From NCBI RefSeq assembly GCF_026343335.1, contig NZ_JAPELX010000001.1:6510001-6574000 (forward strand): a DNA stretch of 64,000 nucleotides, given 5' to 3'. Below the pieces are notes generated by a model. The model had not been told where the DNA came from, did no database searches, and saw nothing but the letters and a program-made list of their open reading frames with translations. Below, one piece after another: positions 49,235-57,003 of this stretch (position 1 is its first letter; the number at the start of each line of letters is the position of its first letter). Made by a program: the position numbers and the translations under genes. This DNA is from Streptomyces sp. NBC_00078. Lineage in GTDB: Bacteria; Actinomycetota; Actinomycetes; Streptomycetales; Streptomycetaceae.

Positions 49235-50599
49235 ATGTTCGCGAAACCGGTACCGGGCCGTACGACCGCGGATGCCGAAGGCGATGTGGTGGTCCTGCTC
49301 ATCGGGATACGGGTCAACCACTTCTGGGCGGTGCACCAGTGGCTGCCGGTCATGCTGTCGATGTTCCGCATGCTGGGGGTGCTTGCGCGGGACGCTGACC
49401 GGGGGCTGCTGGCGCGCGTCGTGCTGACGGCCTCGCCGCGGACGTACTACCTCGTGCAGTACTGGGAGAGCAAGGAGGAGCTCTACGCGTACGCCGCCTC
49501 GCCGGACATGTTCCACCACCGCGTGTGGGGGATCGTCAACCGCAAGGAGCGGGCGGGGAAGGTGCGCGGACGCGTGGGGGTGTGGCACGAGGCGTACGTG
49601 GTGCCCGAGGGATCGTACGAGTCGATCTACTTCGACATGCCGGCCGTCGGCCTCGCGGGCGCGCACGGGCAGGTGCCACTGGAGAAGCGCGGGAGGTATG
49701 CCGAGGACCGGTTCGCGCACCGGTCGGCAGGGGCGGCCCGGAAGGCCGGCCGACCAGGGGGACCGGGGAGGGTCTGCCGCGGCGTCGGGGGCGGGCCCTC
49801 CTCGGATGTGCCCGAAGGGATCCGGCGCCGGTCAGCCGGTGCGGCGCAGGGCCTCGGAGAGGCGGCCCGCGGCGTCGATGACGGCCTGGGCGTGCATACG
49901 GCCAGGGTGGCGCGTCAGGCGCTCGATGGGTCCGGAGACCGAGACGGCGGCCACCACGCGGTTGGAGGGGCCCCGGACGGGCGCGGAGACGGAGGCGACG
50001 CCCGGCTCCCGCTCGCCGATGGACTGGGCCCAGCCGCGGCGTCGTACGCCCGAGAGTGCGGTGGCGGTGAAGCGGGCGCCCTGCAGGCCCCGGTGCAGGC
50101 GCTCCGGCTCTTCCCAGGCCATCAGGATCTGCGCCGAGGAGCCGGCCTTCATCGTGAGCGTCGAGCCGACCGGGACCGTGTCCCGAAGGCCGGACAGGCG
50201 CTCCGCCGCGGCGACGCAGATGCGCATGTCTCCCTGGCGGCGGTAGAGCTGTGCGCTCTCGCCCGTGATGTCCCGCAGGTGCGTCAGCACCGGGCCCGCG
50301 GTCGCGAGGAGGCGGTCCTCGCCCGCCGCCGCTGCCAGCTCTGCCAGCCGGGGGCCGAGGATGAAACGGCCCTGCATGTCACGTGCCACCATACGGTGGT
50401 GCTCCAGGGCCACGGCCAGTCTGTGGGCCGTCGGTCGTGCCAGTCCGGTGGCCGCCACCAGTCCCGCGAGGGTGGCCGGCCCGGACTCCAGGGCGCTGAG
50501 GACAAGGGCTGCCTTGTCCAGAACGCCCACGCCGCTGCTGTTGTCCATGAAACGATACTCACGTCTCACTCTGTGAAACGCAAGTTCCTTTTTCCGTGA
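49235..50599 (+). CDS. DUF4188 (monooxygenase-like) protein; true 3' end uncertain
   Basis: The ATG at 49235 with GAAGAGGGG upstream. Residues 1 to about 165 are a DUF4188 domain, a ferredoxin-like dimeric fold of the antibiotic-monooxygenase/chlorite dismutase type (VVLLIGIRVNHFWAVHQWLP, LVQYWESKEELYAYAASPDM, HHRVWGIVNRKERAG, VPEGSYESIYFDMP). After RYAEDRFAHRS, near 49735, the frame continues without a stop through the whole convergent ndgR gene to 50599. That part reads as an antisense shadow. A stop has probably been lost by a frameshift, so the functional product is likely about 165-190 residues. Confidence 0.6.
   Translation: MFAKPVPGRTTADAEGDVVVLLIGIRVNHFWAVHQWLPVMLSMFRMLGVLARDADRGLLARVVLTASPRTYYLVQYWESKEELYAYAASPDMFHHRVWGIVNRKERAGKVRGRVGVWHEAYVVPEGSYESIYFDMPAVGLAGAHGQVPLEKRGRYAEDRFAHRSAGAARKAGRPGGPGRVCRGVGGGPSSDVPEGIRRRSAGAAQGLGEAARGVDDGLGVHTARVARQALDGSGDRDGGHHAVGGAPDGRGDGGDARLPLADGLGPAAASYARECGGGEAGALQAPVQALRLFPGHQDLRRGAGLHRERRADRDRVPKAGQALRRGDADAHVSLAAVELCALARDVPQVRQHRARGREEAVLARRRCQLCQPGAEDETALHVTCHHTVVLQGHGQSVGRRSCQSGGRHQSREGGRPGLQGAEDKGCLVQNAHAAAVVHETILTSHSVKRKFLFP
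49832..50548 (-). CDS. ndgR: IclR-family regulator NdgR
   Basis: 238 residues starting MDNSSGVGVLDKAALVLSAL, divergent from leuCD. This is the place and length of NdgR, the IclR-like regulator of leucine and other amino-acid genes in Streptomyces. N-terminal winged HTH: GPATLAGLVAATGLARPTAH then RLAVALEHH. The C-terminal effector domain has YRRQGDMRICVAAAERLSGL, DTVPVGSTLTMKAGSSAQIL and VAAVSVSGPIERLTRHPGRM. The frame is open to 50608, but the extra residues lie in the operator region. It is expected to bind the leuC/ndgR intergenic region and respond to amino-acid supply. Confidence 0.93.
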   Translation of the reverse strand: MDNSSGVGVLDKAALVLSALESGPATLAGLVAATGLARPTAHRLAVALEHHRMVARDMQGRFILGPRLAELAAAAGEDRLLATAGPVLTHLRDITGESAQLYRRQGDMRICVAAAERLSGLRDTVPVGSTLTMKAGSSAQILMAWEEPERLHRGLQGARFTATALSGVRRRGWAQSIGEREPGVASVSAPVRGPSNRVVAAVSVSGPIERLTRHPGRMHAQAVIDAAGRLSEALRRTG

Positions 50600-50604
50600 G
50601 ACGC
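50563..50604. promoter_or_regulatory. Inverted repeat in the ndgR-leuC intergenic region
   Basis: CGTCTCAC (50563-50570) and GTGAGACG (50597-50604) are exact inverted copies 26 bp apart, 15-55 bp upstream of the ndgR start. The half-sites also resemble the nearby CACTCTGTGAAAC. This is a probable NdgR site, judged from position. Confidence 0.5.
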
Positions 50605-50736
50605 GCAACCCTTGTATGCACGGCGGCCCGCAGACCGAACGGGCCGGATGACGGATGCCCGTGAACAGGGGCCGGGTGCCGTCTCCTCAAGATCTCTAGT
50701 TGGGCCGGTGGACGTTTGCCGGCCGGAGGGAAAGCG

Positions 50737-52167
50737 ATGGGTAGGACACTCGCGGAGAAGGTCTGGGACGACCACGTCGTCCGGCGCGCCGAGGGCGAGC
50801 CCGACCTCCTCTTCATCGATCTCCACCTCCTGCACGAGGTGACCAGCCCGCAGGCCTTCGACGGTCTCCGTCAGGCGGGGCGTCCCGTGCGGCGTCTCGA
50901 CCTCACCATCGCCACCGAGGATCACAACACCCCGACCCTCGACATCGACAAGCCGATCGCGGACCCGGTCTCCCGGGTCCAGCTGGAGACGCTGCGCAAG
51001 AACGCCGCCGAGTTCGGTGTGCGCCTGCACTCGCTCGGCGATGTCGAGCAGGGCGTCGTGCACGTGGTCGGCCCGCAGCTGGGCCTGACCCAGCCCGGTA
51101 CGACGGTCGTGTGCGGTGACTCCCACACCTCCACGCACGGTGCCTTCGGCGCGCTGGCGTTCGGCATCGGCACCTCGCAGGTCGAGCACGTGCTGGCCAC
51201 CCAGACGCTGCCGCTGGCCCGCCCCAAGACCATGGCGATCACGGTCGACGGCGAGCTGCCCGAGGGCGTCACGGCCAAGGACCTGATCCTGGCGATCATC
51301 GCCAAGATCGGTACGGGCGGCGGCCAGGGCTACATCCTGGAATACCGCGGCTCCGCCATCGCGAAGCTCTCGATGGAAGCCCGGATGACCATCTGCAACA
51401 TGTCGATCGAGGCCGGCGCCCGCGCGGGCATGATCGCCCCCGACGAGACGACCTTCGAGTACATCAAGGGCCGTGCCCACGCTCCCGAGGGCGAGGACTG
51501 GGACGCCGCCGTCGAGTACTGGAAGACGCTGAAGACGGACGAGGGCGCAGAGTTCGACGCCGAGGTCGTCATCGACGCCGCGTCGCTGTCGCCGTTCGTC
51601 ACCTGGGGCACCAACCCCGGTCAGGGCGCGCCGCTTTCGGCCCACGTCCCCGACCCTGCTTCGTACGAAGACGCTTCGGAGCGCCACGCCGCCGAAAAGG
51701 CCCTGGAATACATGGGGTTGGAGGCCGGACAGGCACTGCGCTCCATCAAGGTGGACACCGTCTTCGTAGGTTCCTGCACCAATGGCCGTATCGAGGACCT
51801 GCGCGCCGCAGCCGAGCTCGTGAAGGGCCGCAAAGTCGCCGACGGCGTACGGATGCTGGTCGTCCCGGGCTCCGCCCGGGTGGGTCTGCAGGCCGTCTCC
51901 GAGGGCCTGGACGTCGTCTTCAAGGAGGCCGGCGCCGAATGGCGGCACGCGGGCTGCTCGATGTGCCTGGGCATGAACCCGGACCAGCTGGCCCCGGGTG
52001 AGCGCTCCGCGTCCACCTCCAACCGCAACTTCGAGGGCAGGCAGGGCAAGGGCGGCCGTACGCACCTGGTCTCGCCGCAGGTCGCCGCCGCGACGGCGGT
52101 CCTGGGCCACCTGGCCTCCCCGGCCGACCTGTCCGACGCCGAGACCCGTACGCCCGCTGGAGTCTGA
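50737..52167 (+). CDS. leuC: 3-isopropylmalate dehydratase, large subunit
   Basis: 476 residues; isomerises 2- to 3-isopropylmalate with a 4Fe-4S cluster. Cluster cysteines are in VFVGSCTNGRIEDL and HAGCSMCLGMNPDQL, with the active-site segment VVCGDSHTSTHGAFGALAFG. The ATG at 50737 has GGAGGGAAA upstream. leuD follows after 5 bp; the two subunits form one enzyme. Expression is expected to depend on the divergent NdgR. Confidence 0.97.
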   Translation: MGRTLAEKVWDDHVVRRAEGEPDLLFIDLHLLHEVTSPQAFDGLRQAGRPVRRLDLTIATEDHNTPTLDIDKPIADPVSRVQLETLRKNAAEFGVRLHSLGDVEQGVVHVVGPQLGLTQPGTTVVCGDSHTSTHGAFGALAFGIGTSQVEHVLATQTLPLARPKTMAITVDGELPEGVTAKDLILAIIAKIGTGGGQGYILEYRGSAIAKLSMEARMTICNMSIEAGARAGMIAPDETTFEYIKGRAHAPEGEDWDAAVEYWKTLKTDEGAEFDAEVVIDAASLSPFVTWGTNPGQGAPLSAHVPDPASYEDASERHAAEKALEYMGLEAGQALRSIKVDTVFVGSCTNGRIEDLRAAAELVKGRKVADGVRMLVVPGSARVGLQAVSEGLDVVFKEAGAEWRHAGCSMCLGMNPDQLAPGERSASTSNRNFEGRQGKGGRTHLVSPQVAAATAVLGHLASPADLSDAETRTPAGV

Positions 52168-52172
52168 GAGAC

Positions 52173-52766
52173 ATGGAAGCATTCACCACGCACACCGGGC
52201 GGGCCGTCCCGCTGCGCCGCTCCAACGTCGACACCGACCAGATCATCCCTGCTCACTGGCTCAAGAAGGTCACGCGGGACGGTTTCGAGGACGGGCTGTT
52301 CGAGGCCTGGCGCAAGGACGAGAACTTCATCCTCAACCGCCCCGAGCGGCAGGGCGCCACGGTTTTGGTCGCCGGCCCCGACTTCGGCACCGGCTCCTCC
52401 CGTGAGCACGCCGTCTGGGCGCTGCAGAACTACGGCTTCAAAACCGTGATCTCCTCTCGCTTCGCCGACATCTTCCGCGGCAACTCGTTGAAGAACGGCC
52501 TGCTCACGGTGGTCCTGGACCAGAAGATCGTGGACGCGCTGCAGGAACTCACCGAGAAGGACCCGCAGGCCGAGATCACCGTCGACCTTCAGGCCCGCGA
52601 GGTGCGCGCCGAGGGCATCACCGCCTCCTTCGAGCTGGACGAGAACTCCCGCTGGCGGCTGCTGAACGGGCTGGACGACATCTCCATCACCCTCCAGAAC
52701 GAGGCGGACATCGCGACGTACGAGGCCAAGCGCCCCTCGTACAAGCCGCGGACGCTCAAGGTCTGA
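52173..52766 (+). CDS. leuD: 3-isopropylmalate dehydratase, small subunit
   Basis: 197 residues; the swivelling small subunit. Signatures: PLRRSNVDTDQIIPAHWLKK, GPDFGTGSSREHAVWALQNY and VISSRFADIFRGNSLKNGLL. It is immediately downstream of leuC and ends 58 bp before a strong terminator. Confidence 0.97.
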   Translation: MEAFTTHTGRAVPLRRSNVDTDQIIPAHWLKKVTRDGFEDGLFEAWRKDENFILNRPERQGATVLVAGPDFGTGSSREHAVWALQNYGFKTVISSRFADIFRGNSLKNGLLTVVLDQKIVDALQELTEKDPQAEITVDLQAREVRAEGITASFELDENSRWRLLNGLDDISITLQNEADIATYEAKRPSYKPRTLKV

Positions 52767-52824
52767 CCCGGACCCGGCCAGGAGAGCCGGGACGCGACGG
52801 GTTTCGGCCACCGGAAGACCCCCT

Positions 52825-52857
52825 CTGTACCCCCGATCAGCCCGATCGGGGGTACAG
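52825..52857 (+). terminator. Terminator of leuCD
   Basis: A perfect 14-bp stem, CTGTACCCCCGATC with GATCGGGGGTACAG, around AGCCC. Confidence 0.85.
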
Positions 52858-53042
52858 CTGTGTCTGGGTCCGAGCAGCCTCGTGAGCCTGCGCGGCTGTC
52901 GCCAACTTCCCACGTTAGGGCGGTTGTTGCCGGGGTAGCCGGGTCCTGTAGGCGCGACTTCCGCCGGATCCCGGAAGGCCGTTTGAGGCAACAGTTGCGA
53001 CCCCCGCAGGCGACAACTCGCCCCAGATGGCACAATCTGTGC

Positions 53043-53273
53043 ATGGAACACGACGGCCAACTCGAGCTCTATGCGGCAGTCGCGGACCAACTGAAGGAAG
53101 CGCACACAACGGTGCGCGCACTGCAAGTCCCGGAGGGCGTACGGATGGCGCTGACCCGGAAGCTGCTGGTCATTACGGCCGCGGCCAAGCACGATCTCGC
53201 CGACGCGGCAAGGCGCCTGGAGGCGTTCACCGCGGACCTCGAGGAGGGGCGATTCCCCGAAGAGGACCGCTGA
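53043..53273 (+). CDS. Small conserved-type hypothetical protein upstream of hupS
   Basis: 76 residues, MEHDGQLELYAAVADQLKEA onward; a charged, all-helical protein (VRALQVPEGVRMALTRKLLV, ITAAAKHDLADAARRLEAF) ending in an acidic tail. No domain recognised. The good codon bias and the position between leuD and hupS suggest a genuine gene. The start ATG is weakly served by a ribosome site. Confidence 0.75.
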   Translation: MEHDGQLELYAAVADQLKEAHTTVRALQVPEGVRMALTRKLLVITAAAKHDLADAARRLEAFTADLEEGRFPEEDR

Positions 53274-53410
53274 ACACGTCCGGGGCAGCCGAGTTCGTTG
53301 CGGCGCACGGGTGATTAGCCCGTTTCGTGTTTGATTTGCGGTATATATCTGCCTAACGTGCGAAAAAGCTTGAACACTTTCGTTCTGGCAATGTCTCCGA
53401 AGGGGAAGAC

Positions 53411-54064
53411 GTGAACAAGGCGCAGCTCGTAGAAGCGATTGCCGACAAGGTCGGTGGCCGTCAGCAGGCCGCCGAGGCTGTCGACGCGGTCCTGGACGCC
53501 ATCGTCCGCGCGACCGTCGCGGGGGACCGGGTTTCGGTCACCGGCTTCGGTTCGTTCGAGAAGGTCGACCGTCCGGCCCGCTACGCCCGCAACCCCCAGA
53601 CGGGCGAGCGGGTTCGGGTCAAGAAGACCTCCGTTCCGCGCTTCCGCGCGGGCCAGGGCTTCAAGGACCTGGTGAGCGGCTCGAAGAAGCTCCCGCGCGG
53701 CGGCGAGGTCGCCGTCAAGAAGGCGCCCAAGGGCAGCCTGACCGGCGGGGCTTCCGCGACCGTCAAGAAGGCCGCGGCGAAGAAGACGACCGCCAAGAAG
53801 GCGACCGGCGCCGTGAAGAAGACGACGGCCAGGAAGACGACGGCCAAGAAGACCACGGCCACCGCCAAGAAGGCGACCGCGAAGAAGACGACGGCCAAGA
53901 AGACCACGGGCGCCGCCAAGACCTCCGCGGCGAAGAAGACCACCGCCAAGAAGGCGACGGCCAAGAAGGCCCCCGCGAAGAAGGCGACGGCCAAGAAGGC
54001 CCCCGCCAAGAAGTCCGCGGCTCGCACGACCACCGCCAAGAAGGCCACGGCCCGCAAGAGGTAA
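53411..54064 (+). CDS. hupS: HU-family nucleoid protein with lysine-rich tail
   Basis: 217 residues. Residues 1-92 are a standard HU domain (NKAQLVEAIADKVGGRQQAA, VTGFGSFEKVDRPARYARNP, KTSVPRFRAGQGFKDLV). Residues about 110-217 are a histone-H1-like tail of KKTTAKKATAKKAPAKK repeats. HupS condenses the chromosome in Streptomyces spores; a second HU without the tail (HupA) is usual elsewhere in such genomes. The GTG at 53411 has GAAGGGGAAGAC in front. The 3' half is itself a degenerate 12-18-bp repeat and may vary in length between strains. Confidence 0.95.
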   Translation: MNKAQLVEAIADKVGGRQQAAEAVDAVLDAIVRATVAGDRVSVTGFGSFEKVDRPARYARNPQTGERVRVKKTSVPRFRAGQGFKDLVSGSKKLPRGGEVAVKKAPKGSLTGGASATVKKAAAKKTTAKKATGAVKKTTARKTTAKKTTATAKKATAKKTTAKKTTGAAKTSAAKKTTAKKATAKKAPAKKATAKKAPAKKSAARTTTAKKATARKR

Positions 54065-54087
54065 GGGCACAGGGGCACTCACGCGCC

Positions 54088-54116
54088 GGGCCGGACTCCG
54101 CATCGGAGTCCGGCCC
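54088..54116 (+). terminator. Terminator after hupS
   Basis: A perfect 13-bp stem, GGGCCGGACTCCG with CGGAGTCCGGCCC, with a 3-nt loop. Probably shared with the convergent gene at 54149. Confidence 0.8.
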
Positions 54117-54148
54117 GCGGCGTTGCCGCGGGCGGTCTGGAACGGCCC

Positions 54149-54352
54149 TCAGAAGGTCTGCAGCGTCACGAGCGTGATCCGGGGGCTGTCCTTGGCGCCC
54201 TCGACCTCGATACGCACCCGCTGCCCGGGCCGCAGCATCCTCAGGCCGCCCGCGTCGAACGCGTCGGCCTCGAAGGGGACGGGGGTGCCGTCGTCGAGCA
54301 GCACACTGCCGCTGCGCGTCCCGGCGTCGTACGTGTATGCGGTCGCGTGCAT
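54149..54352 (-). CDS. Small hypothetical beta-barrel-like protein
   Basis: 67 residues: MHATAYTYDAGTRSGSVLLD then DGTPVPFEADAFDAGGLRML, RPGQRVRIEV. The pattern (a GSVLLDDGT strand, then LRPGQRVRIE) is that of small OB-fold, cold-shock-like domains, although the RNA-binding aromatic motifs are missing. It lies 9 bp downstream of cofC and is probably co-transcribed with it. Function unknown. Confidence 0.75.
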   Translation of the reverse strand: MHATAYTYDAGTRSGSVLLDDGTPVPFEADAFDAGGLRMLRPGQRVRIEVEGAKDSPRITLVTLQTF

Positions 54353-54361
54353 GGCCGCAGC

Positions 54362-54997
54362 CTACTGCCCGGGGATCAGCAACTGGGCGGCCGCAGCCGT
54401 ACGGGGGCCCACTCCGAGAGCCAGCGCGGCGCGCAGGTCGTCGCCGGTGTCCACGTCCTGGCGTACGGAATCCACCGCGTCGAGGGCCAGTTCCATGGCG
54501 CCGGACGCACGGTGGCGGGCCCGGGAATCGGGGCCGAATGCCGGGAGCAATTCCTGGGCCGGTGTTGCGGCCAGCAAGGTCGTGCCGATTACGGCCGCGT
54601 CGGCGAGGAAAGCGCGGGGGAATTCCGCGGCCGCGTCCAGGACCCGGAGCAATTCCCGGGGGCGTAGCGCCGGAAGGTCGGCGTTCAGAGCCGCGACGGG
54701 ACTTTCGGGGCGTGCGGTGCGTACCGCGGCGACGCCGTGCGCCAGTGCCGCGTTGAGGCCGCCGCGGGGTTCGCCGGAGACGATCCGGGCGCCCAGCGCG
54801 CCCAGCTCACGGCCTGCCAGGGAGTCGTTGGTGACGACCGCCACATCCCTGACAGCAGGGCAGGCCAGGGCCGCCGCCACGGTGTCCTGGGCGAACGCGA
54901 GGGCGAGGCCCGGGCGCAGCCCGTCGGCGGCGGTGTCCGAGAGCCTGCTCTTGGCCCGCGTCAGGGCTTTCAGGGGTATGACCAAGGTCCACTGCAC
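54362..54997 (-). CDS. cofC: 2-phospho-L-lactate/PEP guanylyltransferase (coenzyme F420 synthesis)
   Basis: 211 residues, CofC/FbiD family. N-terminal nucleotidyltransferase motif: WTLVIPLKALTRAKSRLSD. Then VVTNDSLAGRELGALGARIV, GGLNAALAHG, VAALNADLPALRPRELLRVL and FGPDSRARHRASGA. The enzyme activates phospholactate or phosphoenolpyruvate with GTP at the start of F420 side-chain assembly. The other F420 genes (fbiA, fbiB, fbiC) are not in this window. Confidence 0.92.
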   Translation of the reverse strand: MQWTLVIPLKALTRAKSRLSDTAADGLRPGLALAFAQDTVAAALACPAVRDVAVVTNDSLAGRELGALGARIVSGEPRGGLNAALAHGVAAVRTARPESPVAALNADLPALRPRELLRVLDAAAEFPRAFLADAAVIGTTLLAATPAQELLPAFGPDSRARHRASGAMELALDAVDSVRQDVDTGDDLRAALALGVGPRTAAAAQLLIPGQ

Positions 54998-55154
54998 CGC
55001 TGTAACCGTCCCTCTCTTCTCGCGGCCATTGTCACTCAGCCGTCACCTGGGCCATATGGCGGTCGCGGCGCCGGGGCGTACGGTGTTCTCGACAGACCGG
55101 CGGCCTGGGGCGACACTTGTGCGGCCCCCCAAGGCCCTAGAGGAAGGTGTCCGC

Positions 55155-55937
55155 GTGCCCCGCCGCAGAATCGGCTTCTGGTACCGCTTCGCAGCGGTCC
55201 TCTGCAAACCGCCACTGGTGGTTCTGATCAAGCGGGACTGGCGCGGAATGGAGAACATCCCGGCCGACGGCGGATTTATCACCGCGGTGAACCACAATTC
55301 CCACGTGGACCCCTTCGCATACGCGCACTATCAGTACAACACCGGGCGGGTTCCGCGATTCCTGGCGAAGAGCGGCCTTTTCAGGAAGGGATTCGTCGGC
55401 GCCGCGATGCGCGGTACCGGACAGATCCCCGTCTACCGCGAGACCACCGACGCACTCAGTGCCTTCCGGGCCGCGATCGCCGCCGTGGAGCGCGGTGAAT
55501 GCGTCGCGTTCTATCCCGAGGGCACCATCACCCGGGATCCCGGACAGTGGCCCATGGTCGGCAAGACGGGTGCCGCGCGCGTCGCCCTGACCACCAAGTG
55601 CCCGGTGATTCCGGTCGCCCAGTGGGGCGCCAACGAACTGCTGCCGCCCTACGCGAAGAAGCCCAACCTTCGCCCGCGCAAGACCCATCACGTGCTCGCG
55701 GGCCCGCCCGTCGACCTCTCGCGCTTCTACGACCAGGAGATGACCCCGGAACTCCTGAAGGAGGCGACCGCGGTCATCATGGCCGCCGTCACCCGCCAGC
55801 TGGAGGACATCCGCGGCGAGGAGGCGCCCGAGAGGCCCTACGACCCGCGCCGTGAGCGGATCGAGCAGCGGCGCAGGACGCAGGCGCAGACGCAGGTCCA
55901 GGAGAAGGCCGAGCAGGAAGAGGGGCAGGGTACGTGA
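55155..55937 (+). CDS. 1-acyl-sn-glycerol-3-phosphate acyltransferase-like protein
   Basis: 260 residues from a GTG with GAGGAAGG 8 nt upstream. PlsC family: AVNHNSHVDPFAY is the catalytic HxxxxD, FYPEGTITRDPG is the substrate-binding EGT motif, and RGTGQIPVYRET and VALTTKCPVIPVAQWGANEL follow. It acylates lysophosphatidic acid in phospholipid synthesis. The C-terminal about 40 residues are charged (RRERIEQRRRTQAQTQVQEK). The stop overlaps the gpsA start, which supplies glycerol 3-phosphate, the precursor of the same pathway. Confidence 0.93.
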   Translation: MPRRRIGFWYRFAAVLCKPPLVVLIKRDWRGMENIPADGGFITAVNHNSHVDPFAYAHYQYNTGRVPRFLAKSGLFRKGFVGAAMRGTGQIPVYRETTDALSAFRAAIAAVERGECVAFYPEGTITRDPGQWPMVGKTGAARVALTTKCPVIPVAQWGANELLPPYAKKPNLRPRKTHHVLAGPPVDLSRFYDQEMTPELLKEATAVIMAAVTRQLEDIRGEEAPERPYDPRRERIEQRRRTQAQTQVQEKAEQEEGQGT

Positions 55938-56944
55938 GCAAGCCCGTCAAGGCGGCCGTCTTCGGCACCGGTTCGTGGGGCACCGCGTTCGCCATGGTGC
56001 TCGCCGACGCGGGGTGCGAGGTCACCCTGTGGGGGCGCCGCGCCGAACTCGCGGATGCGGTCAACTCCACGCGTACGAACCCCGACTACCTTCCCGGCGT
56101 CGAACTCCCGGACGGCGTACGGGCGACGACGGACGCCGCCGAGGCCGCGCGCGGCGCCGACTTCGCCGTCCTCGCGATCCCCTCGCAGACCCTGCGCGGC
56201 AACCTCGCCGAATGGGCGCCGCTGCTCGCGCCCGACTCGGTCCTCGTCTCCCTCATGAAGGGCATCGAGCTCGGTTCCGCCATGCGGATGAGCGAGGTGA
56301 TCGAGGACGTCGCCAAGATCGGCGCGGACCGGATCGCGGTCGTCACCGGGCCCAACCTCGCGCGTGAGATCGCCGCCCGGATGCCGGCCGCCGCCGTGGT
56401 CGCCTGCACCGACGAGGCGGTCGCCCAGCGGCTCCAGGCCGCCTGCCACACGCCGTACTTCCGGCCGTACACCAACACGGACGTGGTCGGCTGCGAGCTG
56501 GGCGGTGCCGTGAAGAACGTCATCGGGCTCGCCGTGGGCATCGCGGACGGCATGGGCCTCGGCGACAACGCCAAGGGCTCGCTCATCACGCGCGGCCTGG
56601 CCGAGACCACCCGGCTCGGTGTCGCGCTGGGCGCCGACCCGCTGACCTTCTCCGGACTCGCGGGCCTGGGCGACCTGGTGGCGACCTGCTCCTCGCCGCT
56701 GTCGCGCAACCACACCTTCGGCACCAACCTCGGCAAGGGCATGACTCTGCAGGAGACCATCGCGGTCACCAGGCAGACCGCCGAGGGCGTCAAGTCCTGT
56801 GAGTCGGTGGCGGATCTGGCCCGCCGGCACGGCGTCGACATGCCGATCACCGAGACGGTCGTCGACATCGTGCACGAGGGCAAGCCTCCCGTGGTCGCTC
56901 TCAAGGAGCTGATGTCGCGCAGCGCGAAGCCCGAACGACGCTGA
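55934..56944 (+). CDS. gpsA: Glycerol-3-phosphate dehydrogenase [NAD(P)+]
   Basis: 336 residues from the GTG at 55934, overlapping the acyltransferase stop (GTGA). Rossmann motif AVFGTGSWGTAFAMVLADAG; then VVTGPNLAREIAARMPAAAV, CELGGAVKNVIGLAVGIADG (catalytic Lys) and FSGLAGLGDLVATCSSPLSR NHTFG. Reduces dihydroxyacetone phosphate to sn-glycerol 3-phosphate for membrane lipids. Confidence 0.96.
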   Translation: MSKPVKAAVFGTGSWGTAFAMVLADAGCEVTLWGRRAELADAVNSTRTNPDYLPGVELPDGVRATTDAAEAARGADFAVLAIPSQTLRGNLAEWAPLLAPDSVLVSLMKGIELGSAMRMSEVIEDVAKIGADRIAVVTGPNLAREIAARMPAAAVVACTDEAVAQRLQAACHTPYFRPYTNTDVVGCELGGAVKNVIGLAVGIADGMGLGDNAKGSLITRGLAETTRLGVALGADPLTFSGLAGLGDLVATCSSPLSRNHTFGTNLGKGMTLQETIAVTRQTAEGVKSCESVADLARRHGVDMPITETVVDIVHEGKPPVVALKELMSRSAKPERR

Positions 56945-57003
56945 GCGACGCCACGGGTGGCACGCTGTCTCAGGCCCTTACCAACGGGTACTCTCAACGC
57001 GAT

